64,000 nt of DNA from an uncultured Aeromonadales bacterium (GCA_902782145.1 CACZLZ010000007.1:20204-84203); one strand, 5' to 3'. Counted from the first letter of the stretch, positions 26,601 to 33,745 are shown. The notes: generated from the sequence alone by a model not told the origin. A program made the numbers and translations.

Positions 26601-28159
26601 ATGGCGGCCGATCCGCTCTCGGATCCGGCGGCAGCGGCCCTGAGGGCTGAGGCCACTTCCTCAGGGGTGGCGCCCTCGGCCACCAGGCGCCGGGGCAGCT
26701 GATCCCGCCGGGTGACGGCGCCGCTGGCCAGATGGTAATAATCCCCGGGGGCGGCGGTGATCCGGTCCGCATAGGCTGCGGCCAGTTTCTTCAGGCTCTC
26801 GTCGCTCCGGGCGGAAAGGAACATGGGGGGCACTGCCACCTGGCAGGGACGCTCAGATGGCGTCCGCTCCGCAGCCTCCAGCAGCAGGTGGCCGTTGGAG
26901 CCGCCAAAGCCGAAGGAGTTGATCCCCACCAGGGGCAACCCACCGGTTTCCGGCAGGGTCTCCATTTTGAGGGGGAAGCGCAGGTTCAGGCCCTGGCAGT
27001 CAATGGCCGGATTGATGTTCTTCAGGTGGATCTGAGGCGGGATCCGGCCCTCCCGGAGCACCAGCAGGGACTTCATGAGCCCCGCCATGGCGGAGGCGGT
27101 CTCCAGATGGCCCAGGTTGCACTTCACCGAGCCCACCCACAGGGGATCAGTGCGGCGCTGGCCCAGGGCCCGGCCGATGGCGGAGGTCTCCACCGGATCA
27201 CCCACCGCCGTTCCGGTGCCGTGGGCCTCCACATAGGCCAGGCGGGCGGGATCGCAGCCGGCAGCCTCATAGACGCCCCGAAGCAGTTCCTCCTGGGCGG
27301 CGGCGCTGGGCAATGCAATACCCTGGGTGCGGCCGTCGCTGTTGACGCCGATCCCCCGGATGACACCCAGGATCCGGCGGCCCTGGGCCAGAGCCTCACT
27401 CAGAGGCTGCAGCAGCACCAGGCCGCCGCCCTCGGAGCGCACATAGCCGTCCCCGGAGGCGTCAAAGACCTTGCAGCGCCCACCGGGGGAGAGCATGTGG
27501 GCCTGGGAGAAGCCCACAAAGGGATAGGGTGCCAGCAGCACGTTCACGCCGCCGGCCACCGCCAGGCCCGTGCCCCCCGCGGCCAGGGTCATGCATGCCT
27601 GGTGCAGGGAGTGCATGGAGGAAGAGCATGCCGTGTCAATGGTCATGCTGGGGCCGTGGAAGTTGAAAATGTAGGAGATGCGGTTGGAGATGATGCTCAG
27701 GTTGGTACCTGTCATGCTGTAGGGGGTGGTGGCGCAGATATCGTCGGCATGGACAGTGCCCCCGTCAGGGGAGGCTGCGCCCACAAAGACGGCGGTGTCA
27801 GAGCCCCAGAGGGTTGACGGGGGGATCCCCGCATCCTCCATGGCCTCCCAGGCCAGCTGCAGCAGCAGCCTCTGCTGGGGATCCATGGCCTCGGCCTCGG
27901 TGCGGGAGATGCCGAAGAAGGAGGGATCAAAGCCGTAGATATCGTCCACAATGCCGGCGCTGACGCTGACGGTGCGCCCGGGCATGTCACGGCGGGGGTG
28001 AAGGTAGCGGGAGGTGTCCCAGCGGGTCAGGGGCACCTGGGTGACCATGTCCTGTCCCCGCTCCAGCACGGACCACAGGCTGTCCAGGGAACGGACGCCT
28101 CCGGGAAGACGGCAGGCAGCACCGACAATGGCAATGGGAAAACTGATATATGAACTCAA
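20666..28159 (-). CDS. Fully reducing type I polyketide / fatty acid synthase (RkpA-like; TTG start)
   Basis: A single 2497-residue megasynthase. In order: ketosynthase with the Cys178/His313/His351 triad (DTACSSS, EAHGTGT); acyltransferase with Ser625 (GHSVGEVAAAW); dehydratase with His927 in LGDHRVGDAVYYP; a methyltransferase-like region (about 1280-1525) whose motif I, ILEIGATSSSLG, is degenerate; enoylreductase with AAGGVGLAAVQ near 1907; ketoreductase with TGGLGGFG near 2110 and Tyr2258; acyl carrier with Ser2418 (DMGMDSLMSVEL). No thioesterase follows, so release probably depends on the adjacent oxoamine synthase. Used iteratively, such a set makes saturated chains. The start is TTG, as an in-frame stop lies three codons upstream, and it overlaps the stop of a short upstream frame. 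Confidence 0.93.
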   Translation of the reverse strand: MSSYISFPIAIVGAACRLPGGVRSLDSLWSVLERGQDMVTQVPLTRWDTSRYLHPRRDMPGRTVSVSAGIVDDIYGFDPSFFGISRTEAEAMDPQQRLLLQLAWEAMEDAGIPPSTLWGSDTAVFVGAASPDGGTVHADDICATTPYSMTGTNLSIISNRISYIFNFHGPSMTIDTACSSSMHSLHQACMTLAAGGTGLAVAGGVNVLLAPYPFVGFSQAHMLSPGGRCKVFDASGDGYVRSEGGGLVLLQPLSEALAQGRRILGVIRGIGVNSDGRTQGIALPSAAAQEELLRGVYEAAGCDPARLAYVEAHGTGTAVGDPVETSAIGRALGQRRTDPLWVGSVKCNLGHLETASAMAGLMKSLLVLREGRIPPQIHLKNINPAIDCQGLNLRFPLKMETLPETGGLPLVGINSFGFGGSNGHLLLEAAERTPSERPCQVAVPPMFLSARSDESLKKLAAAYADRITAAPGDYYHLASGAVTRRDQLPRRLVAEGATPEEVASALRAAAAGSESGSAAISTGEAVATGTGEVRTAFVFSGNGGQWTGMGRAMMANEAFAARAREVADLMRPLSGKDLLELLEMATDEDMAHTDVAQQLLFLIQVGLCAALEQVGIRADAALGHSVGEVAAAWYCGAVSLEDAVRIIYYRSMHQESTAGAGRMAAASVSAAEAGDLCARYPGVEIAGVNAADAVTLSGDGEALARLGEELKSRHVFFKMLPLNYAFHSSRMDPIRQELLADLADLGICRPRLHFISAVTGREELGGTPASYWWENVRQSVNFHGAVQTALELGVRHFLEIGPHSILLRYLRSGLDKAACAQGGSLDGWVGGTLSRNSGAGQFDTAWRNAWIHGWPVDMSCHFPEPGADIPLPTYPWNNEDCRLAPTPECQDLVTSAGDHPLLGRKLHSQNVWEQVVDLESSPWLGDHRVGDAVYYPAAAFLEMALAAAGKVSGSGEQVALCNTAILRPVILRERQPMVLRLTVSDTDGEIRILSRPYMRDEPWTLHARARMIHADLSPASLEDPAHPEKFGAVVGAEELYRLTRRANMGYGPVFRPVADCWQQDDEILARFLPSPEGAKPAWEEGMLVPPPLLDGGLQLIFALIPPAMMEECPAPRLPYWFSRCVLLRSGRPAFARLRRIRCSRDTVVIDLSLLDSKGCELLRLEGGRARTVEQLAAPRPLAYATQAVPRPHPGSPVPRGLPGNGSLARELREQAGELTSDSAWIRHRDEILPLREMAVLALARDFAAGDAGFRYPELAVRLQELAASRGKDVMESLPSFADVWCTLGADAPEDSALAMLLAAARRTLMENGEMIPAASHLWEELRRQEYRMDDCLCGLALRDLLREAEGPASILEIGATSSSLGRLMDGDLRRHCRILAAGGENDLRQLRLALEGLDTAPADAPLEVVQWDPAVSSPQIRAHVAVAFHCLHLADDIPAALSRCREALRDDGVLILAESGPNITDDLIRGLDESWWVASQDGTDTVSRLLEADEWRRALTQAGFGEIEEIRPDPAVPRFLLLARAAPGAAAPATRDPGSAPSLWLLCAGDGTPDGIRQILDRLAAEAAARGDQVIRLAPGEQLLLEGTSWQCRTEDPEDWQAVWESLAARKIPVCCVDALALDAQDLDWQEAGRQSGALIQMARGWSRAGSPQAAVRVLTWGAMVCPGDTAGEIRPSQAPVLGAARVIMNEMPKLEISCVDLRLDPDGGAGEVAGSVLRELLERSAEREVILRGAERYVLRSGRTADRAAPDPRGGTLRLDCVSPGHLETLRWQSVPLAEPGAGQVRVAVRAVGLNFRDVMWAMNMLPEEALEGGFSGPGLGIECAGVVDAVGPGVTDVTPGERVLCFGPRCFSGHVVTTFQAVTPIPRDWTFAQAATVPVAFFTAWYSLRHLAQMEPGERLLIHGAAGGVGLAAVQIASCLDLEVYATAGNEDKRHMLRLMGVEHVYDSRSLSFHDQILADTGGEGVDAVLNSLAGEGMDQSLRLLRPFGRFLELGKRDFYADSPLRLRPFRNNVSFFGVDVDQLMRERPEKGQRIFREIMDLFADGQLRPLPCSVYAAGEAEHAFRAMQQSRHVGKIVVEPPKVNAGAAAPLTGTALPVSREGSYLVTGGLGGFGLATARRLAVMGAGALILMSRRGLTDESREAVAELATLGLPAGQRRPVVPVAQDVADEAGLGAALKEALKDLPPLKGVIHAAAVLDDGMVADMTPERLERVLRPKLGGAFSLHRCTLDQKLDFFVMYSSATTLLGNPGQVNYVAANMGLEGLAALRRSMGLPGLAVGWGAIGDVGMLTRDQKTLDSLIRVTGIAPLAAADALDALSRLPGGGDPAPALFIADWKRLSRLPAGRTPRFLPLRVEDEGGDTQEESLSSLVRTLPPEKALARITEIITATVARIMRVPASSVKTGTPLADMGMDSLMSVELMVALEERLEGRSLMGGLTAGSSIRDVAGRIISLLSGEDAGSGDLRSAMELSHNVNLSEDFASRVFKEAGERHE

Positions 28160-28426
28160 AACTCTTTACCCCAGTTCATTTCTGCAATCGCGTCTGACAT
28201 TCCCGCCGGCGTCCTGCCGCCGGGGGAGACCGGATCCCGGAAGGGCGGCATCCGCCGATCCCGGGCATCCGGTGCGGTGATGGATCCTGGCATGAACCTG
28301 ACGGCGCCAGGACGGTCCCCGGTGACCGGAGGGATGCGGTGCGGCTGCACCCGGGATCCGGAAGGGGGAAATAAAAAAACAGCCGGAGACAGCCGGCACT
28401 CTCATGCTCCCGGGGGAGCACCGGGA

Positions 28427-29128
28427 TCACTCAGGCAGCTCCGGGGGCAGATCGGTGATCCCCGAGGCGCGCATGGCGTTCACAAAGCCCCGGTAGAAGC
28501 CCCGGCGGGTCTCCAGGTCCACCTGGGGATACTGCTCCTTGGGAACAAAGGCGATGCGCTCTTGGGTCAGGGCATCCCTGCCCAGCACCGACACCCAGCG
28601 GGGATCATAACTGCGCTCCGCAATGGTGTCATACTCCATGACCTTGTCCATGGCCAGGCGCAGCTCGTCCAGATGGGTGGCCGCATACTGCCCGATGGCC
28701 TGTCCGTAATAGGAGTTGAGCCGGGTGAGACCGTCCTTGACAGTGGGATCCAGGGACTTGTTGGCATCCGACCGGGCCCTGAGCTGGGCGGTGAAATGCC
28801 AGAACATGGCGGCGAAGGGCTCGTTCATGTTCATGACCTGATCTGCCAGGGCCATGAGCACGGGAGGGGTGAAGTCGTTGGGATGGGACAGCACCGTGTT
28901 GATGGTGGCGCTGTCGCCGGCCTTGATGGAGCCCACGATCACCTCGGTCTGGGCGCTGCCCAGGGTGGCGAACTCCCCCCGGTAGACCCCCGCGGAGCTG
29001 TCCTGCTGCCGGGTGGCAGTGTCCATGGTGGGGGCGGTGATCTTCTCGGACCGATGCTCCACCACACAGCCGCACAGCAAGGCGGCTGCCATTGCGGCTG
29101 CTGCCGCTGCAAGCTTAAACCGGAACAT
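28427..29128 (-). CDS. Predicted lipoprotein of unknown function
   Basis: I do not recognise this 233-residue protein. It starts with a lipoprotein signal: a short basic end, an Ala-rich hydrophobic stretch and LLCGC, with Cys21 as the likely lipidated residue and Val-Val-Glu after it, which does not signal inner-membrane retention. The rest is soluble and helical in appearance, with no repeats or metal motifs. It overlaps the upstream unknown gene by 14 bp and lies 267 bp ahead of the polyketide synthase on the same strand, so it may share its transcript. Confidence 0.75.
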   Translation of the reverse strand: MFRFKLAAAAAAMAAALLCGCVVEHRSEKITAPTMDTATRQQDSSAGVYRGEFATLGSAQTEVIVGSIKAGDSATINTVLSHPNDFTPPVLMALADQVMNMNEPFAAMFWHFTAQLRARSDANKSLDPTVKDGLTRLNSYYGQAIGQYAATHLDELRLAMDKVMEYDTIAERSYDPRWVSVLGRDALTQERIAFVPKEQYPQVDLETRRGFYRGFVNAMRASGITDLPPELPE

Positions 29129-29828
29129 TGTACTTCAGACTCAGTTCGATGCCCCCGTCCAGCACCACGGCCTTCTGGATCCCCACCAGCTGGCACAGGC
29201 GCCGGTCCCCGATGGAGCGCTGCAGGAAGTCCGAGGCGGCAACGGCCCCGGAGAAGTCCACCGTCAGCACATCCTCGCCGTATATGAGTTTCACCCCGTT
29301 GCGCAGGGTCCGGTTCAGATCCTTCAGCAGGAAGTTGTTCACCAGGGTCATGATGGCCCCGGTGATCATCTTCTGCAGGGTGTTGCCGCTCATGACCTTC
29401 TTGTCGTTGATGCAGAACACCACGCAGGACTTCCGGTTGTCATGGACCCACTCGGCGATCTCCGCCCGGATCAGGAAGCGCCCCAGGGAATGCTCCACCA
29501 TGCAGTCAATGACCCCGCTGCCATAGCAGTTGATGTCCACGGACTTCACGGACTTGAAGGATTCGCTTTCCCGGATGCTGGTGCCGATGAAGGAGTTGAT
29601 CAGGGCCTCAGAGATGAAGAGCCTGCCGTCAACTATCTCCGGCAGGGCATTGGTGGTCCAGATGTTGTGGAGGTAGGGGACATACCGCCCGACGCCGGGA
29701 TCCACAATGGCCGGATCGTCCCGGTTCTCCAGCAGAAAGTCCGCCACGGCGTTGACAAAGCGCTCCGCCTCCCGGGGACGCTGCTCATAAAACGCCCGGA
29801 CAGTTCCCATCACCGTCTTGATATCCAT
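29115..29828 (-). CDS. Conserved-looking soluble protein of unknown function
   Basis: The 237-residue product has no signal peptide or membrane segment and no motif that I recognise. I chose ATG 29828 because GGAG lies 7 bases upstream, whereas the longer upstream reading is Gly/Cys-rich and lacks a site. It is translationally coupled to the lipoprotein gene by a 14-bp overlap. A good promoter lies 126 bp upstream, so it opens the transcript that may continue into the capsule-like cluster. A role with the lipoprotein is likely but its nature is unknown. Confidence 0.72.
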   Translation of the reverse strand: MDIKTVMGTVRAFYEQRPREAERFVNAVADFLLENRDDPAIVDPGVGRYVPYLHNIWTTNALPEIVDGRLFISEALINSFIGTSIRESESFKSVKSVDINCYGSGVIDCMVEHSLGRFLIRAEIAEWVHDNRKSCVVFCINDKKVMSGNTLQKMITGAIMTLVNNFLLKDLNRTLRNGVKLIYGEDVLTVDFSGAVAASDFLQRSIGDRRLCQLVGIQKAVVLDGGIELSLKYNVPV

Positions 29829-29953
29829 CAACGCTCCGCACCACCCCTCAGAATGCCCGCACCACCCGTCTCCCCGGTGCCCTGATCCCGCCCTTCCAGC
29901 GGGACTCCGGACAAAAATCATTCATGGGAAAAACCAGCCCGCAGACTCGGCTC

Positions 29954-29982
29954 AAAATAGCAGAAACCACCAGAAAAATCAA
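29954..29982 (-). promoter_or_regulatory. Promoter of the 29.8-28.4 kb gene pair (possibly of the whole glycan cluster)
   Basis: On the minus strand, -35 TTGATT (29977-29982) is followed after 17 bp by TATTTT (29954-29959), with TG one base before the -10 hexamer, an extended -10. Confidence 0.6.
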
Positions 29983-30027
29983 AAGAAAACACCAGCCGGA
30001 AGCGCCGGCGCTGACACGTGTCCCGAA

Positions 30028-30049
30028 TGCGTCCCGGACCGGGGACGCA
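30028..30049. other. Hairpin upstream of ddl
   Basis: An 8-bp perfect stem (TGCGTCCC with GGGACGCA) and 6-base loop lies between the two divergent promoters; TTTTT follows 7 bases later on the plus strand. It could be a terminator of an upstream transcript or a protein site. Confidence 0.35.
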
Positions 30050-30087
30050 GGCGCATTTTTGCCCCTGTGGAGGAAAATCAAAGGTAG

Positions 30088-30093
30088 TATAAT
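30088..30093 (+). promoter_or_regulatory. Likely -10 element of ddl
   Basis: A perfect TATAAT lies 31 bp upstream of the ddl start codon. No convincing -35 is seen. Confidence 0.45.
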
Positions 30094-30124
30094 GGCACTG
30101 TTTTTCCACTGAATCTGGAGTCAT

Positions 30125-31120
30125 ATGCATCAGATACTGCTTTTGTGCGGCGGCGGAGGTTCCGAGCACGACATCTCACTGAAAAGTGCCGAATACCTGG
30201 CCGCCAAGCTTTCCTCCTTGGACAACGTGATCCTGCACCAGGCCGTTCTGCAACCGGACCGCTGGGAAACCCCGGAAGGCAGACCCTGCACCCTCAGCAG
30301 TAGCCGCCAATTCACCGTCCAGGGCGGCGAAGGGACCGTCATTGACTATGCGGTGCCCTGCATCCACGGGTGCCCCGGAGAAACCGGTGACATCCAGTCA
30401 TTCTTCGAAATCATCGGTCTGCCCTACCTGGGCTGTCCCCCGGAGGGTAACCGTCTGTGCTTCAACAAGGTGTCCACCAAACTGTGGCTCAGCGGCCTGG
30501 ACGTGCCCAACACCCCCTATGTGTTCCTGCCGGTGAACAGCCCGGCCTCACACGCCAGGGCCTTTCAAGCCATGCGTAAGTGGGGCTGCGTGTTTGTGAA
30601 GGCCGCCAGCCAGGGCTCCTCCGTTGGCTGCTACCGGGTGGATGAACTGAAGGATCTGGAAAAGGCGGTGAACGATGCCTTCAGATATTCCAGCCAGGTC
30701 CTGGTGGAGAAGGCCGAAAAGGCCAGGGAACTTGAGGTGGCGGTATATGAGTTCCGCGGCGAACTGGTGGCCACGAAGCCCGGTGAGATCCTCACCAGCG
30801 GTTCCGGCTTCTACTCCTTTGACGAGAAGTACAGCGCCACAAGCAGCACCGGAACCGCTGTGGAGGCCGGGGATCTCACTGCCGAGCAGCAGGAGAAGAT
30901 CCGGGACTACGCCCTCAGGGCCTTCCGGGGCCTTGGACTCCGGGATCTGTCCCGGGTGGACTTCTTCCTCACAGCCGAAGGGGAGATCCTGCTGAACGAG
31001 ATCAACACCTTCCCGGGCATGACTCCCATCTCCATGTTCCCCAAGATGATGGAGCACCGGGGAGACAGTATGGCCGAATACCTCAACGACCGCATAGCCA
31101 GCACCCTGAAGAACCGCTGA
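30125..31120 (+). CDS. ddl: D-alanine--D-alanine ligase
   Basis: Ddl joins two D-alanines with ATP for peptidoglycan precursors. The 331-residue product has the N-terminal GGGGSEHDISLKSA, the ATP-grasp segment VFVKAASQGSSVGCY, LEVAVYEF and the metal-binding LLNEINTFPGMTPISMFPKM. The gene stands alone, not in the mur/fts cluster where ddlB usually sits, so it is more like ddlA in context. GGAG lies about 5 bases before the ATG. Confidence 0.95.
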   Translation: MHQILLLCGGGGSEHDISLKSAEYLAAKLSSLDNVILHQAVLQPDRWETPEGRPCTLSSSRQFTVQGGEGTVIDYAVPCIHGCPGETGDIQSFFEIIGLPYLGCPPEGNRLCFNKVSTKLWLSGLDVPNTPYVFLPVNSPASHARAFQAMRKWGCVFVKAASQGSSVGCYRVDELKDLEKAVNDAFRYSSQVLVEKAEKARELEVAVYEFRGELVATKPGEILTSGSGFYSFDEKYSATSSTGTAVEAGDLTAEQQEKIRDYALRAFRGLGLRDLSRVDFFLTAEGEILLNEINTFPGMTPISMFPKMMEHRGDSMAEYLNDRIASTLKNR

Positions 31121-31176
31121 TCCGCCCGAAAGAGACCCGATGCCCGAGTCCTGACCGGAAGTTTCGGCAAACACCA

Positions 31177-31199
31177 GAGAGGCGCCCCGGGCGCCTCTC
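31177..31199 (+). terminator. Strong hairpin after ddl
   Basis: A 10-bp perfect stem (GAGAGGCGCC with GGCGCCTCTC) and 3-base loop lies 57 bp after the ddl stop. It has no T-tract. Confidence 0.45.
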
Positions 31200-31342
31200 A
31201 CCTTCCGGGTTTCCGGATCCTGACTGCGTCTCCCGTCCTGCCATTGCGGCAGATCACCCTGTCCTCATCTTCCATACCAGCGTCCTCCTTGCCTGCTGAC
31301 AGCCAGGTATCTCCATCCGGTCTGCGGGAACCACCACCCGTC

Positions 31343-31377
31343 ATTGGTCAGTATTTTTTCTTAATTTTCTGACCAAT
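31343..31377. promoter_or_regulatory. Inverted repeat ATTGGTCAG-N17-CTGACCAAT
   Basis: Perfect 9-bp arms (31343-31351 and 31369-31377) flank an AT-rich centre. They share the GGTCA/TGACC half-site with the pair at 31545-31571, so all may bind the same regulator. Confidence 0.5.
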
Positions 31378-31544
31378 ACACGATGTTGTCACATCTGTTC
31401 CGCCATGTTTTTCCCTCACAGCCTGCCTCCGCTGTATTTGCAGGATTTCCTCCGCAACAGTAACAGAACTATCTGGCACCCTGAAGCCCAGAACAAACCT
31501 TCGAAGCCACAACAATTTCCCAAACAAGATCCATATCATAAAAA

Positions 31545-31571
31545 TGACTACAAGTCAGTGACTTTAGGTCA
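31545..31571. promoter_or_regulatory. Two adjacent TGAC-N5-GTCA operator-like palindromes
   Basis: TGAC-TACAA-GTCA (31545-31557) and TGAC-TTTAG-GTCA (31559-31571) sit one base apart, 9 bp before a perfect TATAAT (31580-31585), just upstream of the TetR remnant. The layout fits an autoregulated TetR-type gene. Confidence 0.55.
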
Positions 31572-31614
31572 TAAAACACTATAATCTTCAGGAAAGTAAT
31601 CCGGCTCACTCTCT

Positions 31615-32061
31615 GTGAACACCAGGAAAGGAAATTGCCCGAAGGCCCCCCTCTTGGAACGGCTCGGGAAAGCCACAGATCATTTTCTCGGCACCAATGG
31701 CTTCAGCACCCTGCCGGCGGATGAGATCACCGCAACAGGTAACCTTCTATGTGAACTTCCGCCACACGGAGGATTTGGCCGCTGCCATCTGCCGGGAATA
31801 TTTCACAGGTATTGTAGCCAGGATCTAGCCATTGGCAGAGGTTGCCTGAAGGATCAGCTCCGGTTTTACATGCGGGAATTTATGATCGCCGTAAAAAAAG
31901 GGGATCAACTTCTGACCGGAGCGGATCAGAAGCGCTGCGGGACCCGGAGGGCACTCCGGAAACTCTGACAGCGCCAAGTGGCAGTTGTTTTTCAGCACCT
32001 TCTGGTATCTCAGCTCTACGGCATGATGCTTTCCTGGCATGTGTCCGGCAGCAACTCTTAA
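31615..32061 (+). pseudogene. Decayed TetR-family transcriptional regulator
   Basis: Pieces of one TetR protein appear in successive frames. LLERLGKATDHFLGTNGFSTLPADEIT (31654-31734) is the start of the helix-turn-helix domain. A frame change near 31735 gives VTFYVNFRHTEDLAAAICREYF, its recognition end, which then stops. Later fragments KWQLFFSTFW and SQLYGMMLSWHVSGSNS look like the C-terminal ligand domain, again in shifted frames. At least two frameshifts or deletions make it non-functional. The GTG at 31615 is only a formal start. It stands before two aldo/keto reductase genes that it probably once controlled. Confidence 0.72.
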
Positions 32062-32167
32062 CCGGCAGACAGGGCTGACAGGTTTTCGGATCTTCAGACG
32101 GCCTTGGGAAGGCATGTCTGACGTGATCCTGAGGTTATTCTTGATACTGGACAATGAGGGATCTGCT

Positions 32168-33160
32168 ATGAAATATGTGAAGCTTGGCAAGTCTGGAATG
32201 GATGTGTCCCGGATCTGCCTGGGATGCATGAGTTTTGGCAAGCCTGGTCCGGAGAACGGCGTGTTTCCCTGGGCCCGGGATTATGACGGGGCCAAGGAGA
32301 TTTTCCGGGAGGCAGTGGAACTGGGGATTAATTATTTTGACACCGCCAATGTCTACCAGAACGGCTCATCCGAGGAGATCACCGGCAGGCTGATCAGGGA
32401 TTTTGCCCTGGACCGGGATGAGATCGTCGTTGCCACCAAGGTTCATTTCCCCATGAGGGAAGGAAAGCCTAATGGCGGCGGTCTTTCCCGGAAAAACATC
32501 ATGACTGAGATTGATCACTCCCTGAAGCGCCTAGGACTGGACTATGTGGATCTGTACCAGATCCACCGGCTTGATCATGAAACCCCCATGGAGGAGATCA
32601 TGGAAGCACTTCACGATGTAGTCAAATCAGGAAAGGCCAGGTATATCGGGGCTTCAACCATGTTTGCCTGGGAGTTCGAACGGCTGAACCAAATAGCGGA
32701 AAGACATGGCTGGACAAGGTTTGTCTCCATGCAGAACCAGTACAACCTGATTTACCGCGAGGAGGAGCGGGAAATGATGCCATTGTGCGCCGACCGGGGG
32801 ATCGCAGTGGTTCCCTGGAGCCCCCTGGCCGGCGGCAGAACGGCCCATCCCTGGGGGACCGAAACCGGCAGGACCCGGGTGGACCAGGTATCACCAATGG
32901 TCTGGGGAAGCACCGACGCCCAGGACAAGATAGTGGTGGACTGTCTGGAAAAGACTGCGGCAGATCTCGGACACTCCATGGCCCAGGTGTCCCTAGCCTG
33001 GATGCTGTCAAAGCCCTTTGTCACCGCACCGATAGTGGGTGCCACCTCCCCCGTCCATATAACGGAGGCGGTAGCCGCCTTGGATATCACCCTGACTCAG
33101 GAGGTGATACAGAAACTAGAAGCCCCCTATGTGCCTCACATAAAAACCGGAGCTTTCTGA
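32168..33160 (+). CDS. Aldo/keto reductase
   Basis: The 330-residue NADPH-dependent oxidoreductase has the family's catalytic set: Asp and Tyr in FDTANVYQNG, Lys in VATKVHF and His in YQIHRLD. The C-terminal cofactor-binding segment APIVGATSPVHI is present. I take the ATG at 32168 (MKYVKLGKSGMDVSRICLG), which matches homologues and has AGGGA upstream; a longer frame runs back into the regulator remnant. It is similar in sequence to the reductase at 33808 and is separated from it by a broken flavodoxin gene. Substrate unknown. Confidence 0.92.
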   Translation: MKYVKLGKSGMDVSRICLGCMSFGKPGPENGVFPWARDYDGAKEIFREAVELGINYFDTANVYQNGSSEEITGRLIRDFALDRDEIVVATKVHFPMREGKPNGGGLSRKNIMTEIDHSLKRLGLDYVDLYQIHRLDHETPMEEIMEALHDVVKSGKARYIGASTMFAWEFERLNQIAERHGWTRFVSMQNQYNLIYREEEREMMPLCADRGIAVVPWSPLAGGRTAHPWGTETGRTRVDQVSPMVWGSTDAQDKIVVDCLEKTAADLGHSMAQVSLAWMLSKPFVTAPIVGATSPVHITEAVAALDITLTQEVIQKLEAPYVPHIKTGAF

Positions 33161-33224
33161 GCCGGAAGACATCTGCAGATGTGTCGGCTCCATGACTGAA
33201 GAGATGTTAGCAGAGGACATGACA

Positions 33225-33745
33225 ATGCCCAGAACTCTTGTGATTTTCTATTCCCGCAGAGGACAGAACTATGTGGACGGAGCCATTGTGGATCTGCCCC
33301 GGGGCAACACGGAAACCGTAGCAGGTTATATTGCCGAAGCCGTGGGGGCGGATCTTTTCCAGGTGGAAACCGTCAGACCCTACAGCCCGGACTACACCAC
33401 CTGCACCAGAGAGGCCAAAGAGGAGCTCCGGAGCCACGCCCGTCCGAAGCTGCGAGACTGTCTCACTGACATTTCGGGATACCACAACACATTGTGGTGG
33501 CCGGTCCCTGCTGGTGGGGCACATATCCCTGCGGCATCTTCACCCAGCTGGAGCAGCTTGACTTCACGGGAAAGATGATCTTCCCGCTGATGACCCACGA
33601 AGGCAGCGGTCTGGGCAGCGCCGTCCCGGATCTCAACAGGTGCTGCCGGGGAGGGGATATCGGTCCCGGGATGGCCATCAGGGGATCAAAGGTCCGTGAT
33701 TCACGGGAAGAGGTTGTCGCCTGGGCCCGGAGCCATCTGCAGTGA
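33225..33745 (+). pseudogene. Frameshifted flavodoxin-like gene
   Basis: The first part reads PRTLVIFYSRRGQNYVDG, the FMN-binding start of a flavodoxin, and continues to DISGYHNT. The next frame carries the rest: IVVAGPCWWGTYPCGIF, then KMIFPLMTHEGSGLG and GPGMAIRGSKVRD. Homologues have these as one chain, so one base is missing near 33489-33493 (a single added base restores the reading). AGAGG stands 8 bases before ATG 33225. Unless the shift is a sequencing error, no full flavodoxin is made. The neighbouring aldo/keto reductases are common partners of such genes. Confidence 0.8.

Larger units (their letters stand above)
31121..31614. other. AT-rich intergenic region with operator-like repeats
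   Basis: No credible gene is seen. The region turns from GC-rich to AT-rich near 31340. It holds a hairpin after ddl and the TGACC/GGTCA inverted repeats listed below, ahead of the broken TetR gene. Confidence 0.55.

Noticed and set aside
31348..31539. Minus-strand 63-codon frame in the AT-rich region after ddl
   Set aside because: It overlaps the inverted repeat and has no recognised family; a gene remnant is possible but cannot be supported.
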